Positions 41,383 through 45,823 of a DNA stretch of 45,823 bases are shown piece by piece. Origin of the DNA: Paracoccaceae bacterium. Lineage in GTDB: Bacteria > Pseudomonadota > Alphaproteobacteria > Rhodobacterales > Rhodobacteraceae. Location: positions 1 through 45,823 of the forward strand of contig JAHDDY010000016.1 of NCBI GenBank assembly GCA_020629115.1, written 5' to 3'. A model generated the notes under the pieces. That model was not told the DNA's origin. It made no database searches and was given only the letters and a program-made list of their open reading frames with translations. A program made the translations under genes and the position numbers. How positions within the stretch are numbered: the stretch's first letter is position 1; the number at the start of each line of letters is the position of its first letter.

Positions 41383-44340
41383 TTACTGCGGGTCGCTGAG
41401 AGCCTGGTCCACCAGGTCCTCCTGCTGGGCCTTGTGCTGCGAGGCGAGGCCCGTGGCGGGCGAGGCGGACGCCGGACGGCCGGCATAGCGCGGACGGGTG
41501 TGCTCGGCCCCGACGCGGGTGAGGAGGTATTCGAGGCTCGGCTCGATGAAGGTCCACGCGCCCTGGTTCTTCGGCTCTTCCTGGCACCAGACGAACTCGG
41601 CACCCTTGAAGCGGTCCAGCTCCTTCATCAGCGACATGGCCGGGATGGGGTAGAGCTGCTCGGCGCGCATCAGGTACACGTCCGTCAGGCCGCGCGCGTC
41701 GCGCTCCTCCAGAAGATCGTAGTAGACCTTGCCGGTGCACAGGACCACGCGCCTGATCTCGTCGTCCGGCTTGAGCTGCGTCTCGCTCAGGCCCTGCTGC
41801 GCATCGTCCCACAGGACGCGGTGGAAGCTCGACCCGGGGCCGAACTCCTCGATGGTCGAGACGCATTTCTTGTGGCGCAGCAGCGACTTGGGCGTGAACA
41901 GGATGAGCGGCTTGCGGTAGTCGCGCGCCATCTGACGGCGCAGGATGTGGAAGTAGTTCGCCGGGGTGGTGCAGTTGGCGACGATCCAGTTCTCCTCCGC
42001 CGAGAGCTGGAGGAAGCGCTCCATCCGCGCCGAGGAATGCTCCGGCCCCTGGCCCTCGTAGCCGTGGGGCAGCAGCATCACGAGGCCGGACATGCGCAGC
42101 CACTTGCGCTCGCCCGAACAGATGAACTGGTCGATCATGATCTGCGCGCCGTTCACGAAGTCCCCGAACTGCGCCTCCCACAGGACGAGCGTGTTCGGCT
42201 CCGACAGCGTGTAGCCGTATTCGAAGCCGAGCACCGCGTATTCCGAGAGCATCGAATCGATGACCTCGTAATGCGCGTCCTCCGCGATATGCTTGAGCGG
42301 GTAGTGGCGCTCCTCGGTCTTCTGGTCGATGAAGGCGGAATGGCGCTGTGAGAAGGTGCCGCGCGTCGAATCCTGACCCGACAGGCGCACGGGGATGCCG
42401 TCCTTGATGAGCGAGCCGAAGGCCAGCGCCTCGGCGGTTGCCCAGTCGAAGCCCTCGCCCGTCTCGAACATCTGCTTCTTGTTGTCGAGCTGGCGCGCGA
42501 CGGTGCGGTGGAGCGCGAAACCCTCCGGCACGCGGGTCAGCACCTCGCCGATGCTCCGGATCGCGCCGATGTCGTAGCCGGTCTCGCCGCGCTGGTACTC
42601 GCCCCGGCCCGCGTTGAAGCCGGACCAGCGCCCGTCGAGCCAGTCGGCCTTGTTGGGGCGATAGTCCTTGCCCGCCTCGAACTCGGCTTCGAGGTGCTCC
42701 TTGAAGTCGCTGCGGATGGTCGCGACGGCGTCCTCGCTCAGCACGTCGTCCTTCACGAGGCGCTCGGCGTAGAGCTTCGCGACCGGGGGGTGCTGCTTGA
42801 TGGTCTTGTACATGAGGGGCTGGGTGAACATCGGTTCGTCCCCCTCGTTGTGGCCGTAGCGCCGGTAGCAGAAGATGTCGACCACCACGTCCTTGTGGAA
42901 GGTCTGCCGGTATTCGGTCGCCACCTTCGCGGCGTGGACCACGGCCTCGGGGTCGTCGCCGTTCACGTGGAAGATGGGGGCCTCCACCATCATCGCGATG
43001 TCGGACGGGTACGGCGAGGAGCGCGAGAAGCGGGGCGCGGTGGTGAAGCCGATCTGGTTGTTGACGATGATGTGGATCGCCCCGCCCGTGCGGTGACCGG
43101 CCAGGCCCGACAGCCCGAGGCACTCGGCCACGACGCCCTGCCCCGCGAAGGCCGCGTCGCCGTGCAGCAGGACGGGGATGACCTGCTTGCGCTCGTCGTC
43201 GCCCAGTTGCGTCTGCTTCGCCCGCGCCTTGCCCAGCACGACGGGATTGACCGCTTCCAGATGCGAGGGGTTGGCGGTCAGGGACAGGTGCACGGTGTTG
43301 TCGTCGAACGCGCGGTCGGAGGATGCGCCGAGGTGATACTTCACGTCGCCCGAGCCTTCGACCTCGTTCGGCTTGAAGCTGCCGCCCTGGAACTCGTTGA
43401 AGATGGCGCGGAAGGGCTTCTCCATCACGTTGGCGAGCACGTTCAGCCGCCCCCGGTGGGGCATCCCGATGATGATCTCGCGCGCCCCCAGCGCCCCGCC
43501 GCGCTTGATGATCTGCTCCATGGCGGGGATCAGCGCCTCGCCCCCGTCGATGCCGAAGCGCTTGGTGCCGGTGTACTTGACGTTCAGGAACTGCTCGAAG
43601 CCCTCGGTCTCGATCAGCTTGTTGAGGATCGCCTTGCGCCCTTCCGGCGTGAAGCTGATCTCCTTGTCGTAGCCCTCGATCCGCTCCTTGAGCCAGGCCG
43701 CCTCGTCGGCGTCGGAGATGTGCATGTACTGGAGCGCGAAGGTGCCGCAGTAGGTGCGCTTCACGATGGCGTCGATCTCGCGCATCGTGGCCGTCTCCAG
43801 CCCCAGCACGTTGTCGATGAAGATCGGGCGGTCCATGTCGTCTTCGGTGAAGCCGAAGGTCTTCGGGTCCAGTTCCAGCGCGTATTCGACGTTCACGATG
43901 TCGAGCGGGTCGAGGTCGGCCGACAGGTGCCCGCGGATGCGGTGGGCGCGGATGAACATGATGGCGCGGATCGAATCGAGCGCCGCCGCCTTGACCGCCG
44001 CCGGATCGAGCGCCTCGCCCTTCGACGCGGCGCGCGCGGCGATCTTTTTGGCGGCATCCTCCTCGGAGGGCGGCGCGTCCCACTGCCCGTCCAGCGCCGA
44101 GACCAGCTCGCCGTTGGCGACGGGGGGCCAGTCGGCGCGCTCCCAGCTCGCCCCGCGCGCATTGGCCTTGGCTACCGCGCCCGCGTCGCCCATCTCCTCG
44201 AAGAGCGTGCGCCAGCTCTCGTCCACCGAGGACGGGTCGTCCGCGTATCGTGCCTGGAGCTGCTCGACGTAGAGGGCGTTGGAGCCGCTCAGGAACGAGG
44301 CGGCGGCGGGGGTGGGGTCGAGGGCGTCGTCTTTGCTCAT
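41383..44340 (-). CDS. sucA: 2-oxoglutarate dehydrogenase E1 component
   Basis: A 985-residue thiamine-diphosphate E1. The N terminus SFLSGSNALYVEQLQARY is the E2-interacting leader. The thiamine-site segment GDAAFAGQGVVAECLGLSGL is followed by NNQIGFTT, with GMPHRGRLNVLAN earlier and the RPASASPATG segment near the C terminus. It decarboxylates 2-oxoglutarate in the TCA cycle. The start at 44340 gives the family N terminus; longer in-frame extensions into the intergenic region look non-coding. sucCD are not in the window. It is divergent from a lipoprotein gene across 367 nt. Confidence 0.96.
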   Translation of the reverse strand: MSKDDALDPTPAAASFLSGSNALYVEQLQARYADDPSSVDESWRTLFEEMGDAGAVAKANARGASWERADWPPVANGELVSALDGQWDAPPSEEDAAKKIAARAASKGEALDPAAVKAAALDSIRAIMFIRAHRIRGHLSADLDPLDIVNVEYALELDPKTFGFTEDDMDRPIFIDNVLGLETATMREIDAIVKRTYCGTFALQYMHISDADEAAWLKERIEGYDKEISFTPEGRKAILNKLIETEGFEQFLNVKYTGTKRFGIDGGEALIPAMEQIIKRGGALGAREIIIGMPHRGRLNVLANVMEKPFRAIFNEFQGGSFKPNEVEGSGDVKYHLGASSDRAFDDNTVHLSLTANPSHLEAVNPVVLGKARAKQTQLGDDERKQVIPVLLHGDAAFAGQGVVAECLGLSGLAGHRTGGAIHIIVNNQIGFTTAPRFSRSSPYPSDIAMMVEAPIFHVNGDDPEAVVHAAKVATEYRQTFHKDVVVDIFCYRRYGHNEGDEPMFTQPLMYKTIKQHPPVAKLYAERLVKDDVLSEDAVATIRSDFKEHLEAEFEAGKDYRPNKADWLDGRWSGFNAGRGEYQRGETGYDIGAIRSIGEVLTRVPEGFALHRTVARQLDNKKQMFETGEGFDWATAEALAFGSLIKDGIPVRLSGQDSTRGTFSQRHSAFIDQKTEERHYPLKHIAEDAHYEVIDSMLSEYAVLGFEYGYTLSEPNTLVLWEAQFGDFVNGAQIMIDQFICSGERKWLRMSGLVMLLPHGYEGQGPEHSSARMERFLQLSAEENWIVANCTTPANYFHILRRQMARDYRKPLILFTPKSLLRHKKCVSTIEEFGPGSSFHRVLWDDAQQGLSETQLKPDDEIRRVVLCTGKVYYDLLEERDARGLTDVYLMRAEQLYPIPAMSLMKELDRFKGAEFVWCQEEPKNQGAWTFIEPSLEYLLTRVGAEHTRPRYAGRPASASPATGLASQHKAQQEDLVDQALSDPQ

Positions 44341-44707
44341 CGCGGTCGCGCGAAGGATCGTCTTCGCGTGCTCCCTTGCTCGTCTGTGGGGCGGGCGAAG
44401 CCCGAAAAGGTCTTGACCCAGATGCATCGTACGCGTCGGAAGGCAACCGATTCGCGCGCTCCGTACGTCATACTGCATCGCCCCTTGCGTTTGCACCGCA
44501 CAAAGCGCGGAACGGCCGAAAAAAGCGCCGCGCCGCGGCACTATTCGCCCCAATCGGTAAACCAAGTCTTGCCACCGCGCCGGGTGCCGGGCGCTGTACG
44601 GGACAGAGCGGCATATCAACACGCTGTAAAGGAAATGCCCCGATGGTGTGGGCAAATGGGTAAAGTGAAACGAACCCGCACCTAGAATCAGCCATTGCAG
44701 GTCCGCC
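44341..44707. other. Divergent intergenic region of sucA and a lipoprotein gene
   Basis: No gene is supported here, although open frames run through it because of the base composition. It is AT-richer toward the lipoprotein gene (for example CTGTAAAGGAAATG) and must hold promoters for both genes. The string AACCAAGTCTT at about 44560-44570 also occurs upstream of the ABC operon at 32521-32530; its meaning is unknown. Confidence 0.5.
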
Positions 44708-45709
44708 ATGAACCGTCTTCCCCGCCTTCCCGCCGCCCTGCGCCTCGCCGGCGCGCTGACGATCGGCCTGGCCCTGGGCGGATGCACCGGGGAGGTGGGG
44801 CAATTGGTCACGCTCGCCGATGCCAGCGAGGGCGGGCGCACCGGCGTCCAGGCCGCCGCCGCCGGGTCGCGCCAGGCCATCGTCAACAGCACCCCGCGCG
44901 GCACGCTCGACAGCCGCGACCTGACGCAGCGGGTGCTGGTCCGGCCCCGTCCGCCGAAGATCATCGCGACCGATTTCTCCACCCTGCCCGATGCCCTGGG
45001 CTACGCCGCGCGCTCGGCCACCGGCGACGCGGAGCGGGTGCGCGGCGCGCGCTGGACCGAGGCGGCGCAGATCGGCCTCCTGTTCGGCTCGCCCGAGGGC
45101 AAGGCGTATCTCGCCGGCAAGCAGGGCCGCGCCCTGGTGCGGGGCGAGCCGATGGAATCCTGCCCCGCTCTCGACGTGGCGCTCGCCCCGACGAACGACC
45201 AAGCGACCGAGGGCGCGATGCGCGCCTGCCTGAACGCGATGGCCGTGCGCCCCGGCTGCGGCTGCCGCCTCATCGCCCGGGGCGACCACCTGCTCGCCAA
45301 GCGCGACGAATTCGCCTACGCCATCGGCGTCGGCACCACGATCATCGACCCGTTGCAGGGCGGCGCGCGGAACTACGCCTCCGAGGAACGCATCGTCGAG
45401 GGCCGCTCCGGCTCGCGCCACGTCTGGCTGCTCGGCGTCTCCGGTCCGATCGGGCTGCTCCAGGTCGACGGCGACGGGCGCGCGGCGATGACGATGAACG
45501 CGACCGGCGAGCGCTTCACCGGCGTGCACAAGGCCGACGGCTTCCGCCGGGGCCGCGTCGCCCGCCGTGCCTACATGACGGGGCAGGACGGCCGCAACGT
45601 CATCGTCCTCGTCGGCTACGAGGATTCCGAGTTCCAGGACAACAGATTCCAGCTCAGCGCCTGGAACCCCTACGGCGACGTGATCCTGAAGAAGGCCGAA
45701 GCCGATTGA
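44708..45709 (+). CDS. Uncharacterised lipoprotein
   Basis: A 333-residue protein with a lipoprotein signal peptide (lipobox LGGC, C26 lipidated). A central cysteine group C152, C174, C184, C186 (the last two in RPGCGCRLIA) suggests disulfides. The second half is rich in beta-type segments (YAIGVGTTIIDPLQGG, HVWLLGVSGPIGLLQV, VIVLVGYEDSEF). I do not recognise the family. Codon use matches its neighbours. It is the first gene downstream of the sucA divergent region; a second open gene starts 78 nt after its stop. Envelope location is inferred from the lipobox only. Confidence 0.78.
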   Translation: MNRLPRLPAALRLAGALTIGLALGGCTGEVGQLVTLADASEGGRTGVQAAAAGSRQAIVNSTPRGTLDSRDLTQRVLVRPRPPKIIATDFSTLPDALGYAARSATGDAERVRGARWTEAAQIGLLFGSPEGKAYLAGKQGRALVRGEPMESCPALDVALAPTNDQATEGAMRACLNAMAVRPGCGCRLIARGDHLLAKRDEFAYAIGVGTTIIDPLQGGARNYASEERIVEGRSGSRHVWLLGVSGPIGLLQVDGDGRAAMTMNATGERFTGVHKADGFRRGRVARRAYMTGQDGRNVIVLVGYEDSEFQDNRFQLSAWNPYGDVILKKAEAD

Positions 45710-45787
45710 GATGATACCCGTTTGCCGCTAGGGAGGGCCGCCTCGACCGGGGCAGACTTCTCAGCCAGCGAGGCGGAGCATCGACAC

Positions 45788-45823
45788 ATGACGACATTGC
45801 TGGTCCGCGGGGCCGATATCCTC
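45788..45823 (+). CDS. Start of a gene cut by the window end
   Basis: Only 12 codons are visible (MTTLLVRGADIL). An appropriately placed GCGGAG lies upstream of the ATG. N termini of the form LLVRxADIL are common in amidohydrolases such as guanine or 8-oxoguanine deaminases, but this short stretch cannot prove that. Confidence 0.45.
   Translation, partial: MTTLLVRGADIL

Noticed and set aside
44412-44440. TTGACC as a -35 box for the lipoprotein gene
   Set aside because: It is about 295 nt from the gene and no fitting -10 hexamer follows at the normal distance.
42508-44685. A 725-codon open frame opposite sucA
   Set aside because: Antisense shadow of sucA with no recognisable domain; high GC keeps stop codons rare in this frame.

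Overview
The window is a very GC-rich chromosomal segment that reads like an alphaproteobacterium of the order Rhodobacterales (Rhodobacteraceae/Roseobacteraceae-like). Pointers are the TRAP transporter, FlbT, the tetratricopeptide/BamB-like/Der cluster, the 2-oxoglutarate dehydrogenase cluster that includes its own lipoamide dehydrogenase, and a glycine betaine-type ABC transporter. This is inference from gene content and codon use; no 16S rRNA or other decisive marker is present. Genes are densely packed and many pairs overlap by ATGA or GTGA. There is no phage, transposase, CRISPR array or secondary-metabolite cluster.

Layout. 1-2.4 kb: two paralogous small secreted four-cysteine proteins, a glutathione S-transferase with a small unknown partner, and the ribosome-rescue hydrolase ArfB. 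2.4-4.2 kb: a YgiC/YgiB-type pair (ATP-grasp enzyme and lipoprotein). 4.2-7.5 kb: a YdeP/FdhF-type molybdopterin oxidoreductase divergent from the sulfurtransferase fdhD. 7.5-10.6 kb: an M24 aminopeptidase and a DadA-like FAD oxidoreductase, divergent from a complete tripartite TRAP transporter (10.7-14.0 kb) followed by a bile-acid/Na+ symporter-like permease. 15.1-16.7 kb: orphan flbT and queG. 16.8-20.2 kb (minus): a membrane-anchored tetratricopeptide-like protein, a BamB-like lipoprotein and der. 20.4-21.6 kb: a heptad-repeat lipoprotein and panB. 21.8-27.3 kb: a GbsR/MarR-like regulator, an RND adaptor and an unusually large RND permease. 27.6 kb: tRNA-Thr(GGT). 27.8-31.5 kb (minus): a MATE exporter, a GMC dehydrogenase and its Tat-exported small subunit. 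31.6-32.4 kb: glyoxalase I-like and ribbon-helix-helix proteins. 32.6-36.4 kb: a quaternary-amine ABC transporter whose permease carries a long N-terminal extension. 36.6-37.3 kb: an alpha/beta hydrolase. 37.4-44.3 kb (minus): sucA-sucB-Uma2-DUF924-lpdA. 44.7-45.8 kb: an unknown lipoprotein and the first 12 codons of another gene.

How it fits together. Most genes are housekeeping (TCA-cycle E1/E2/E3, outer-membrane assembly, ribosome biogenesis and rescue, tRNA modification, pantothenate) or serve import and export of small molecules (TRAP, ABC, symporter-like, RND, MATE).

The most notable non-coding structure is a set of bipartite palindromic elements: two 20-22 bp palindromes separated by a spacer that is exactly 30 nt in three copies and about 28 nt in a fourth. 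Three copies lie between convergent genes and the fourth inside the ABC operon. A different inverted-repeat family sits in both intergenic gaps of the TRAP operon. The most unusual proteins are the RND permease (extra central transmembrane hairpin plus a long C-terminal tail), the ABC permease fusion, the tandem four-cysteine secreted pair, and the heptad-glycine lipoprotein. I found no single clearly new multi-gene system; the candidates are graded in the findings.
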